From Candidatus Magasanikbacteria bacterium RIFCSPLOWO2_02_FULL_44_11 (GTDB lineage: Bacteria > Patescibacteriota > Patescibacteriia > Magasanikbacterales > GWA2-37-8): a stretch of DNA of 5,133 nt. The translations under genes and the position numbers were made by a program. This document shows positions 1-3,592 of the stretch, in pieces (position 1 is the stretch's first letter; each line of letters opens with the position of its first letter). The notes beneath the pieces are model-generated. The model had not been told where the DNA came from. It was given only the letters and a program-made list of their open reading frames with translations, and searched no databases. The DNA lies in the NCBI GenBank assembly GCA_001783035.1, contig MFQK01000037.1, positions 5,995 to 11,127 on the forward strand, written 5' to 3'.

Positions 1-19
1 TACATACACTAGAATGCCT

Positions 20-52
20 CATCGCAGGGAGTCCTCGCGGACGACCGAGATG
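20..52 (-). other. GNRA-capped hairpin, module copy 1
   Basis: Read on the minus strand, CATC (52-49) pairs with GATG (23-20), GG with CC, and GTCC (42-39) with GGAC (34-31), closing the tetraloop GCGA, a GNRA loop. On the plus strand the loop would be UCGC, which is not a standard stable tetraloop, so the minus strand is the likelier RNA. Copy 2 (118-148) keeps the same architecture with two compensated base pairs. It lies about 165 bp past the end of rpsT in the same direction and after a terminator-type hairpin. No known RNA family was recognised. Confidence 0.55.
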
Positions 53-56
53 GAAG

Positions 57-84
57 CAAAAACCGCCCAAGGGCGGTTTTATGC
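57..84. terminator. Bidirectional terminator-type hairpin, module copy 1
   Basis: AAAACCGCCC (59-68) and GGGCGGTTTT (71-80) form a stem. Sterically the loop is the CAAG/CTTG tetraloop left after opening the innermost C-G pair. With one bulged base the stem extends to GC (57-56) against GC (83-84). The minus strand gives GGGCGG followed by TTTTT, and the plus strand gives TTTTAT, so it could stop transcription in either direction. It would be a second, back-up terminator for rpsT, or serve a plus-strand gene lying left of the window. Confidence 0.7.
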
Positions 85-115
85 TGTGCATTCTAGTGTA
101 TGTATATTCCCTTAC

Positions 116-152
116 TTCATCGCAGGACGCCTCGCGGCGGCCGAGATGGAAG
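116..152 (-). other. GNRA-capped hairpin, module copy 2
   Basis: On the minus strand CTTC-CATC (152-145) pairs with GATGAAG (121-115) with one bulged base. GG/CC follows, then CGCC (139-136) pairs with GGCG (131-128) around a GCGA GNRA tetraloop. Relative to copy 1, the top stem GTCC/GGAC has become CGCC/GGCG (two compensated pairs) and the internal loop has shrunk by one base on both sides. The flanks (CATCGCAGG, CCGAGATGGAAG on the plus strand) are identical. Paired changes of this sort are what a conserved RNA fold produces, but two copies are a small sample. Confidence 0.6.
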
Positions 153-180
153 AAAAAACAGCCCCGCTGGGCTGTTTTAT
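153..180 (-). terminator. rpsT rho-independent terminator (module copy 2)
   Basis: AAAACAGCCC (155-164) pairs with GGGCTGTTTT (169-178) around a 4-base loop, a 10-bp stem. On the minus strand the stem is followed by TTTTTT (158-153) and CTT. This is the first terminator after the rpsT stop at 217. The stem differs from copy 1 by a compensated pair (CAG/CTG against CCG/CGG). It is also usable on the plus strand (TTTTATTTCT). Confidence 0.85.
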
Positions 181-216
181 TTCTGTGTATTTTAATATTG
201 GTAGTCTGTTTTACCT

Positions 217-471
217 TTACTTCATCGCCCGAATTTTACTCATCAAGCGAGAAATTTTTCTGGCAGCGGTATTCTTTTTGATAACCCCGCGTTGAGCAGC
301 TTTATCAAGGGCTTTTTGAGCGATTATCACCAGCTTCATAGCGTCTGCCTTGCTGGTTGCCTTCACCGCTTTTTTGATAGCGTTTCTGAAAGCGTCGCGG
401 CGAAACAAATTTGCCGCCGCGTTCTTTTTACTTTGGCGCAACGCTTTACGTGCGCTTGCTTTATTGGGCAT
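217..471 (-). CDS. rpsT: 30S ribosomal protein S20
   Basis: This encodes an 84-residue basic protein, the usual S20 length, beginning MPNKASARKALRQSKKNAA and ending in a long Lys/Arg/Ala-rich helix (NTAARKISRLMSKIRAMK). S20 is a primary 16S rRNA-binding protein that holds the 5' domain and helix 44 together in the small subunit. The pattern of small polar N-terminus, then KKA-rich helices with A-rich faces (residues 28-60), then the AARKISRLM segment is diagnostic for the family. The start ATG (471-469) follows a leader of about 50 nt from a near-consensus promoter. The 15 bases upstream contain no Shine-Dalgarno motif. It is monocistronic as far as visible and is followed by a strong terminator 40 bp downstream. 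S20 is autoregulated in E. coli. Nothing here shows the mechanism in this organism. Confidence 0.95.
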   Translation of the reverse strand: MPNKASARKALRQSKKNAAANLFRRDAFRNAIKKAVKATSKADAMKLVIIAQKALDKAAQRGVIKKNTAARKISRLMSKIRAMK

Positions 472-528
472 AGAATAGTTAGTAATTAGTCCAAAACGAC
501 TTTAGAGAGCCAAGCGTTCTGTGGCGTG

Positions 529-557
529 AGTATACAGGAAATGGCCCAAACAGTCAA
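529..557 (-). promoter_or_regulatory. rpsT promoter
   Basis: On the minus strand the -35 is TTGACT (557-552, 5/6 of consensus), then a 17-bp spacer, then the -10 TATACT (534-529, 5/6). This predicts a transcription start near 522 and a leader of about 50 nt. It is one of the two best sigma-70-type promoters in the window, as expected for a ribosomal protein gene. Confidence 0.75.
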
Positions 558-650
558 GGTGCGCCCCTTACATTCTAGTTCGAAGTGCAACCCCCATAAT
601 TGCACCCACCAAACTAGGACATTTCTACTTAGGATTGACAGGCGCGCACC
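558..650. other. Three nested inverted repeats between rmuC and rpsT
   Basis: Three perfect stems nest in order: GGTGCGC (558-564) with GCGCACC (644-650), 7 bp; CTAGTT (575-580) with AACTAG (612-617), 6 bp; GTGCAA (585-590) with TTGCAC (600-605), 6 bp around a 9-base loop. The outer stem abuts the rmuC stop codon (653-651) on one side and the rpsT -35 (557-552) on the other. No T-run follows on either strand, so it is not a classical terminator. It may be a 3'-UTR structure of rmuC or an unrecognised structured RNA. The rest of the 472-650 gap holds only the rpsT promoter and leader. Confidence 0.45.
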
Positions 651-1730
651 CTAATCCACGACCGGTCTCTCGAGCTGCGTCATTTCGACTCCTCGTTCGC
701 CGCCGGTGATTTTAACTACATCCTTATCAATTTTATTAAACTCACGATAGGCCGCATTATATGAATTGACCGAAGTCGATAAGTTTGTGCCGAGTTTTTT
801 AAGGTATTCATCATAGGCTAGGAGGTGTTTAGCCAGGTCTTCCACCCGTTTTCGGATTTCCTTGGCCGACTCTTCTATTTGAAGCGCTCGCAATCCCTGC
901 ATGACAGTCTGCAAATAAGCCAAAAAAGACGTCGGCGAAACAATGATGACGTGTTTTTCCTTAAAAGCGTATTCGATTAAATCGTGCGTATTAGTCTTCA
1001 GCGTCCCCACCTGGTTGATCAATAAATCATAATATATTCCTTCGGCCGGAATGAACATGAAAGCAAAATCCATCGTGCCCTCCTTTGGTTTGATGTATTT
1101 ACTGGTCTCTTCAATGCGCTTTTTAAGGTCATTTCTGAAAATTACTTCCAATTCCTCTCGTCTAATCGGATCCCGCTCGCCAACGATGCGATTATAGTTT
1201 TCCAAACTGAATTTGGAGTCAACCGGAATGATTTTATCTTTCACGAATACCGCGGCGTCCACAATATCGCCGTTTTCAAAACGATATTGCATTTGGTATG
1301 ACCCCGGTGGCAGGACATTTTGCAGCACATTTTCCAAAAAATATTCCCCTAGAATACCGCGCTGTTTCGGGTTCTGCAGCACGTCCTCAAGATTCTGCAA
1401 CTGAGTTGCAAAAGACATCACTTGTTTATTGGTTTCATCGAGCTTGGTCAAGCGTTCGGTAATTTCGGTAATAACTTTCAGGCTTTGACCATAATGCGCT
1501 TGGACGGTCTTGTGGAGGTTTTGTTCCGTCGCGTAGACCGAACGGTTCGTTTCGGTAATTTTCTGGTCCATCAGACGAGTGAGCTCATGGAGCTGTTGTT
1601 GCATTGCCAAAAAATTTTTGTCATTTCCATCAGCTGGCCGATTTTCGGCTTTTAAACGCCGTAGAACTATAAACAAAAGAATCAGTGATAGAGTGGCAAG
1701 GAATATGACTGCGAGAACTAATGATTCCAT
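651..1730 (-). CDS. rmuC: RmuC family DNA recombination protein
   Basis: This encodes 359 residues. A single hydrophobic N-terminal segment (residues 4-23) is followed by Arg/Lys (24-27), giving an N-in/C-cytoplasm anchor, then a helical coiled-coil region (about 38-118). The RmuC domain spans about 120-340. It shows RGILGEYFLENVL (124-136), the acidic vDAAV strand (D158), the core PVDSKFSLENY (169-179), FMFIPAEGIYYDLL (225-238) and SPTSFLAYLQTV (265-276), all hallmarks of the family. RmuC limits inversion at short inverted repeats in E. coli and its core is predicted to be PD-(D/E)XK nuclease-like, with D171-x-K173 as the likely catalytic pair (family knowledge, not shown here). The ATG at 1730 has an extended -10 promoter just upstream and no Shine-Dalgarno motif. 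No terminator is evident after the stop, so read-through toward rpsT is possible. The abundant long inverted repeats in this window make its presence next to them notable but not evidence of a link. Confidence 0.93.
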   Translation of the reverse strand: MESLVLAVIFLATLSLILLFIVLRRLKAENRPADGNDKNFLAMQQQLHELTRLMDQKITETNRSVYATEQNLHKTVQAHYGQSLKVITEITERLTKLDETNKQVMSFATQLQNLEDVLQNPKQRGILGEYFLENVLQNVLPPGSYQMQYRFENGDIVDAAVFVKDKIIPVDSKFSLENYNRIVGERDPIRREELEVIFRNDLKKRIEETSKYIKPKEGTMDFAFMFIPAEGIYYDLLINQVGTLKTNTHDLIEYAFKEKHVIIVSPTSFLAYLQTVMQGLRALQIEESAKEIRKRVEDLAKHLLAYDEYLKKLGTNLSTSVNSYNAAYREFNKIDKDVVKITGGERGVEMTQLERPVVD

Positions 1731-1752
1731 AAGATAAGTGATAAGTCGCCGT

Positions 1753-1761
1753 ATTGTAGCA
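1753..1761 (-). promoter_or_regulatory. rmuC extended -10 promoter
   Basis: TGCTACAAT on the minus strand (1761-1753) is an extended -10 element (TG-n-TACAAT), 22 bp before the rmuC ATG. There is no good -35 at 17 bp. A TTGATA (1785-1780) is present but spaced too far (21 bp). The predicted leader is about 15 nt. Confidence 0.45.
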
Positions 1762-1793
1762 TGCAGTTTATAAAAAGTATATCAAGCCCCATA

Positions 1794-1822
1794 TGGACAG
1801 CGAGGTATTTTTTAGCTATACT
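1794..1822 (+). promoter_or_regulatory. tRNA operon promoter
   Basis: The -35 is TGGACA (1794-1799, 5/6), then a 17-bp spacer, then the -10 TATACT (1817-1822, 5/6). The predicted start is near 1829, five bases before the tRNA-Arg 5' end, so the precursor has a very short leader. It is divergent from the rmuC promoter. Confidence 0.75.
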
Positions 1823-1833
1823 ACTGACGCTTC

Positions 1834-1905
1834 GCCCCCGTAGTTCAATGGATAGAACAGTCCCGTCCTAAGGGATAGATGTGCGTTCGATTCGTGCTGG
1901 GGGCA
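1834..1905 (+). tRNA. tRNA-Arg (anticodon CCU, reads AGG)
   Basis: This is a full cloverleaf of 72 nt. The acceptor is GCCCCCG (1834-1840) with TGGGGGC (1898-1904). The D stem is GTTC/GAAC (1843-1846/1855-1858). The anticodon stem is GTCCC/GGGAT with loop GTCCTAA and anticodon CCT at 1867-1869. The variable loop is 4 nt. The T arm, GTGCG/CGTGC with loop TTCGATT, contains two G-T pairs and is weaker than usual. The discriminator is A1905. The following bases are CAAA, so CCA is not encoded and must be added by a nucleotidyltransferase. Confidence 0.95.
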
Positions 1906-1925
1906 CAAAATGTTTAACATGGAGC

Positions 1926-1953
1926 TAGTTGTATACACTAGTGTATACAACTA
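1926..1953. repeat. 28-bp perfect palindrome, copy 1 (between tRNAs)
   Basis: All 28 bases are self-complementary, centred on ACTAGT between 1939 and 1940. The inner 22 bp (1929-1950) are identical to the inner 22 bp of the palindrome at 2229-2256. The outer three pairs differ (TAG/CTA here, TGT/ACA there) yet stay symmetric. It lies 20 bp after tRNA-Arg and 16 bp before tRNA-Ala, so it would be co-transcribed and fold into an extreme hairpin without a T-run. It could be an RNA processing signal between the tRNAs or a dyad for a DNA-binding or recombinase protein. Confidence 0.9.
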
Positions 1954-1969
1954 ACTGAAATTACTACTT

Positions 1970-2043
1970 GGGCCAGTAGCTCAGTTGGCTAGAGCGTCGC
2001 GTTCGCAATGCGAAGGTCAGGGGTTCAATTCCCCTTTGGTCCA
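1970..2043 (+). tRNA. tRNA-Ala (anticodon CGC, reads GCG)
   Basis: This is a full cloverleaf of 74 nt. The acceptor is GGGCCAG (1970-1976) with TTGGTCC (2036-2042), including the G3-U70 pair (G1972-T2040) that is the alanine identity element. The D stem is GCTC/GAGC (1979-1982/1992-1995). The anticodon stem is TCGCG/TGCGA with loop TTCGCAA and anticodon CGC at 2004-2006. The T arm is AGGGG/CCCCT with loop TTCAATT. The discriminator A2043 is followed by CTA, so CCA is not encoded. No clear promoter of its own was seen. It is probably transcribed with tRNA-Arg. A CGC-anticodon Ala tRNA is an optional isoacceptor in small genomes, where UGC usually suffices. Confidence 0.96.
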
Positions 2044-2115
2044 CTAGAACAAAACTAAAACGATCAGCAAAACGCTAGAAAACGACTGATTTTGGTCATT
2101 CTTCTTTCAGTCTAA

Positions 2116-2148
2116 CTATACCTAGGATGGTGTAGCTTTGATTTTTGT
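2116..2148 (+). terminator. Probable terminator of the tRNA transcript
   Basis: CTATACC (2116-2122) pairs with GGTGTAG (2129-2135), 7 bp with one G-T pair and a 6-base loop. It is followed by CTTTGATTTTTGT. The position, 73 bp after tRNA-Ala on the same strand, fits. The stem is weaker than those at the left edge. A second T-rich run (2165-2178) follows without a good hairpin. Confidence 0.5.
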
Positions 2149-2188
2149 CTAGATTATTATAGGGCTTTTTCTTTTTTATAGATCCAAA

Positions 2189-2209
2189 TGTGGATAAGTC
2201 TGTGGGTAA
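2189..2209 (-). promoter_or_regulatory. Two tandem DnaA-box-like sites
   Basis: TGTGGATAA (2189-2197) is the exact complement of the DnaA box consensus TTATCCACA. TGTGGGTAA (2201-2209) differs at one base, in the same orientation, 12 bp on. Both are intergenic, preceded by an AT-rich stretch (2140-2188) and followed by palindromes and a parS-like site. A perfect 9-mer is expected by chance about once in 25 windows of this size. The pair is suggestive, not proof, of DnaA binding. Confidence 0.5.
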
Positions 2210-2228
2210 ACCACCATCATCTGTGCAC

Positions 2229-2256
2229 TGTTTGTATACACTAGTGTATACAAACA
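2229..2256. repeat. 28-bp perfect palindrome, copy 2
   Basis: This perfect palindrome is centred on ACTAGT between 2242 and 2243. Its 22-bp core (2232-2253) is identical to that of the copy at 1926-1953, 303 bp away, and the outer pairs TGT/ACA replace TAG/CTA. It lies in the intergenic gap 20 bp after the DnaA-box-like pair and 37 bp before the parS-like site. Confidence 0.9.
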
Positions 2257-2265
2257 CCAAAAATC

Positions 2266-2285
2266 ACTTCATTTATAAATGAGGT
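2266..2285. repeat. Short AT-rich dyad
   Basis: TCATTTATAAATGA (2269-2282) is a perfect 14-bp palindrome, extending to 20 bp (2266-2285) with one T-G mismatch. It is the second of three consecutive dyads between 2229 and 2311. It may be an operator or simply AT-rich sequence. Confidence 0.5.
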
Positions 2286-2289
2286 AAAT

Positions 2290-2311
2290 AATTGTTTGAC
2301 GTGAAACAATT
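2290..2311. promoter_or_regulatory. parS-like site A
   Basis: TGTTTGACGTGAAACA (2293-2308) matches the bacterial parS consensus TGTTTCACGTGAAACA at 15 of 16 positions. With flanks, 2290-2311 is a 22-bp dyad with a single mismatched pair. It lies just beyond the stop codon of the LAGLIDADG gene. It is nearly identical to site E at 3293-3308. Confidence 0.55.
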
Positions 2312-2315
2312 AGAT

Positions 2316-2699
2316 TTATTTTTTATATCTAAAGTAAGGTTTTAACTCAAAAAAATGTGTTTTCCATACGACAAACTGTTCTTTTTTAAGTCCAAAGAGA
2401 CGATTATCAAAGAAAGGTATGATTATTTGTTCTATAACAAGTCTTTTACGTACCAAAAGCAATACATAGTTTCTGCCCTGGTGGTTGTATTCATGTATTT
2501 TTTCCTTTAAACCAATTTTGCTTTTTATCATCTCAAAGAGGGGTCGTTCATTCGCATGCATTTTTAGTTGAAAGACGGGAATTTCAGTGCCATTTTGCTT
2601 AATCCACATGAACGATCCTTCTCCGGCAACCAACCCGGCTATAAAATCTTCGCTAAGAGGTGAAGTGACGTCATTCATAATAATGCTTGAATGTTTCAC
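2316..2699 (-). CDS. LAGLIDADG homing-endonuclease-like protein
   Basis: This encodes 127 residues from a GTG start (120 from the alternative ATG at 2678). It has one LAGLIDADG motif, FIAGLVAGEGSF (residues 19-30). E27 stands at the metal-binding acidic position, but the earlier conserved Asp is Ala (A25). The C-terminal half has the family's FDNRLFGLKKEQFVVWK helix (97-113). Single-motif proteins of this size act as homodimers, each subunit giving one active-site acid and a four-strand DNA-binding sheet. The gene is free-standing, with no intron or intein host visible, so it may be a solo homing gene or a domesticated DNA-binding protein. Neither start has a Shine-Dalgarno sequence at the right spacing. 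The GTG lies inside parS-like site B, so the ATG at 2678 is a fair alternative. It has its own extended -10 promoter between it and the regulator gene upstream. It is AT-rich relative to rmuC. Confidence 0.8.
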   Translation of the reverse strand: MKHSSIIMNDVTSPLSEDFIAGLVAGEGSFMWIKQNGTEIPVFQLKMHANERPLFEMIKSKIGLKEKIHEYNHQGRNYVLLLVRKRLVIEQIIIPFFDNRLFGLKKEQFVVWKTHFFELKPYFRYKK

Positions 2700-2726
2700 G
2701 GGAAACTTAATGTTTCACCTGGCAAC
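2692..2726. promoter_or_regulatory. parS-like site B and half-site C in the LAGLIDADG leader
   Basis: TGTTTCACGGGAAACT (2692-2707) matches the parS consensus at 14/16. A second TGTTTCAC at 2711-2718 begins 19 bp away, followed by CTGG. Both lie immediately downstream of the predicted start (near 2720) of the LAGLIDADG transcript, a typical repressor position. On the minus strand GAAAC-ATTAA-GTTTC can also form a small leader hairpin. Confidence 0.5.
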
Positions 2727-2755
2727 ATTATATCACAGAATTGTGCTCTCTACAA
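2727..2755 (-). promoter_or_regulatory. Promoter of the LAGLIDADG gene
   Basis: On the minus strand TGATATAAT (2735-2727) is an extended -10 with a perfect TATAAT. The -35 at 17 bp is TTGTAG (2755-2750, poor, 3/6), which the TG extension can compensate for. It begins at the stop codon of the upstream regulator, so the downstream gene can be expressed separately from it. Confidence 0.6.
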
Positions 2756-3406
2756 AGATTTTTTTTCATTGAGTAAAAGACGTAATGTCGTTGAAATACC
2801 CTTGCTCATTAAAACAGTTCCAAAGACAGGCTCATCTAAGGATAGAAAGGCACAATGTTCTCCCCACAACAACACGGATGTCGGTAAATCAACAGTCGAG
2901 TTAGTTGCGAATTTTACCTCATTAAGTTGTATCGAGCGATTCATGATCTGGTTATTATAGTAATTAAAAAAATCAGGCAGTTTGATTTTAAGTTTTTTGA
3001 GCGCACTAATTGATGTGATTTGAGGTGCATCGAGCGATTGCAAAAAAATTTGTTTCACTTGTTCCAGTCCAACGTAATATTTGATCAAAGGTTTGTTTTT
3101 ATGAATAGTATACATACCTTCAAGGTCAGGTATAAGATTCAACGCTGCTTGCCGCTGCACATCAAGCATTCCAATAATCGACTCTGGATTACGAGCCAGA
3201 TATGCCTTTCGTTTTCCCTCAAATGTAACATCAATAATACCTTTCTCTTCCAAGGAACTTAAAAGATTATAACAATTAGTCCGTGCAATTTTTGTTTGTC
3301 GTGAAACAATCGGCGGTGTAGACAAACCGTTTTGCAACAAAAAAAGATAGACGGTGCTCTCCGAGTGGTTAAGTCCTAGTTTTTTTAGTTGTTTTATAAG
3401 TTCCAT
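2750..3406 (-). CDS. TrmB-family winged-helix transcriptional regulator
   Basis: This encodes 218 residues. Residues 1-75 form a TrmB-type winged helix: GLNHSESTVYLFLLQNG, then IVSRQTKIARTNCYNLLSSL (33-52, helix-turn-helix with recognition helix), then the wing EEKGIIDVTFEGKRKAYLA. A linking helix (75-97) follows, then an effector/dimer domain starting KPLIKYYVGLEQVKQIFLQS (105-124) and ending LWGEHCAFLSLDEPVFGTVL (180-199), a layout common in CPR and archaeal TrmB-like proteins. That C-terminal part is somewhat short, and the usual sugar-binding domain of archaeal TrmB is not seen, so the ligand is unknown. The start ATG is at 3406, with a promoter directly upstream and no Shine-Dalgarno motif. 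It is divergent from the membrane-protein gene at 3647 and followed by the LAGLIDADG gene 50 bp downstream. It may control either neighbour or itself. Two GTGAAACA sites (3051-3058, 3293-3308) lie within it. Confidence 0.8.
   Translation of the reverse strand: MELIKQLKKLGLNHSESTVYLFLLQNGLSTPPIVSRQTKIARTNCYNLLSSLEEKGIIDVTFEGKRKAYLARNPESIIGMLDVQRQAALNLIPDLEGMYTIHKNKPLIKYYVGLEQVKQIFLQSLDAPQITSISALKKLKIKLPDFFNYYNNQIMNRSIQLNEVKFATNSTVDLPTSVLLWGEHCAFLSLDEPVFGTVLMSKGISTTLRLLLNEKKSL
3051..3058 (+). promoter_or_regulatory. parS half-site D within the regulator gene
   Basis: This is TGTTTCAC, one exact half of the parS consensus. The following 8 bases match only 4 of 8. It is listed because it is one of five such 8-mers within 1 kb. 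Confidence 0.3.
3293..3308. promoter_or_regulatory. parS-like site E within the regulator gene
   Basis: TGTTTGTCGTGAAACA matches parS at 14/16. It overlaps codons for V-S-R-Q-T-K at the helix-turn-helix of the regulator. It agrees with site A (2292-2310 against 3292-3310) at 18 of 19 bases, including the same departure from parS (G at site position 6). Confidence 0.45.
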
Positions 3407-3550
3407 ACACTGTCAAAAAAAACTATATCATAATTTATCAGTAAAGTAAACAAAAAACATAAAATAAAACTAAATTAGTATAAATAAAATTGATAATTCC
3501 TAAATTTAACGATTTTATTCACACCTCAATCAAAATCACATTTGGCAAAA
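3407..3550. other. AT-rich divergent intergenic region
   Basis: The stretch between the divergent TrmB-like and Wzy-like genes is mostly A/T, with many A- and T-tracts. It contains TTATTCACA (3515-3523), a one-mismatch DnaA box that fits the relaxed TTWTNCACA form. No gene was found. It could serve as a bendable promoter region or, if this is an origin, an unwinding element. Confidence 0.4.
3422..3450 (-). promoter_or_regulatory. Promoter of the TrmB-like gene
   Basis: On the minus strand the -35 is TTTACT (3450-3445, 4/6), then 17 bp, then the -10 TATAGT (3427-3422, 5/6). The predicted start is near 3415, leaving a leader of about 9 nt, almost leaderless. The region is so AT-rich that alternatives (TATGAT at 3432-3427) cannot be excluded. 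Confidence 0.45.
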
Positions 3551-3551
3551 C

Positions 3552-3592
3552 AGCCGCCCCACAATCTATAAAACAAGGTTGTCGTAGCGGCT
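3552..3592. promoter_or_regulatory. Dyad overlapping the -35 of the membrane-protein gene
   Basis: AGCCGC (3552-3557) pairs with GCGGCT (3587-3592). Inside it, ACAATC (3561-3566) pairs with GGTTGT (3577-3582) around a 10-base loop, with one G-T pair. The right arm covers the -35 (3579-3584). This could be an operator. On the minus strand it is followed by only four Ts, so it is a poor terminator. Confidence 0.4.

Larger units (their letters stand above)
1..104. repeat. 17-bp perfect inverted repeat enclosing a two-hairpin module
   Basis: Positions 1-17 (TACATACACTAGAATGC) are the exact reverse complement of 88-104. The repeat may extend left beyond the window. The enclosed 70 bp hold hairpin copy 1 (20-52) and a terminator-type hairpin (57-84), so as RNA the whole would fold as a three-way junction with a 17-bp closing stem. 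The outer 11-12 bp of each arm (ending/starting in CTAG) joined at one CTAG would make the perfect palindrome TACATACACTAGTGTATGTA, which resembles the two intact palindromes at 1926-1953 and 2229-2256. The repeat and folds are seen directly. Whether this is an inserted element or an RNA gene is inference. Confidence 0.8.

Noticed and set aside
36..49. mini-ykkC (guanidine-II) type loop GG-ACGA-CC in module copy 1
   Set aside because: Copy 2 does not keep the ACGR loop, and the compensatory changes support a different pairing.
112..228. 12-nt identity TTACTTCATCGC between module copy 2 (112-123) and the 3' end of rpsT (217-228)
   Set aside because: It could mean the module captured the rpsT tail, but one chance 12-nt repeat is expected in a window this size. 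In the module these bases are explained by pairing in the hairpin stem.
14..295. 93-residue plus-strand open frame
   Set aside because: It runs through both hairpin modules and into the antisense of rpsT. No homology is recognised, and the paired-base changes between modules argue for RNA structure, not coding.
1926..1953. dif/Xer site or protelomerase site (28-bp palindrome)
   Set aside because: The length fits dif, but the arms do not resemble XerC/XerD half-sites and real dif sites are imperfect. Two close copies beside tRNAs also argue against it. Nothing else suggests a linear replicon.
1970..2043. Integration at the tRNA-Ala 3' end
   Set aside because: No direct repeat of the tRNA 3' end and no integrase gene were found in the downstream AT-rich segment.
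2600..2608. TAATCCACA as a further DnaA box
   Set aside because: It has a mismatch at a conserved position and is fully explained by Met-Trp-Ile codons of the LAGLIDADG gene.
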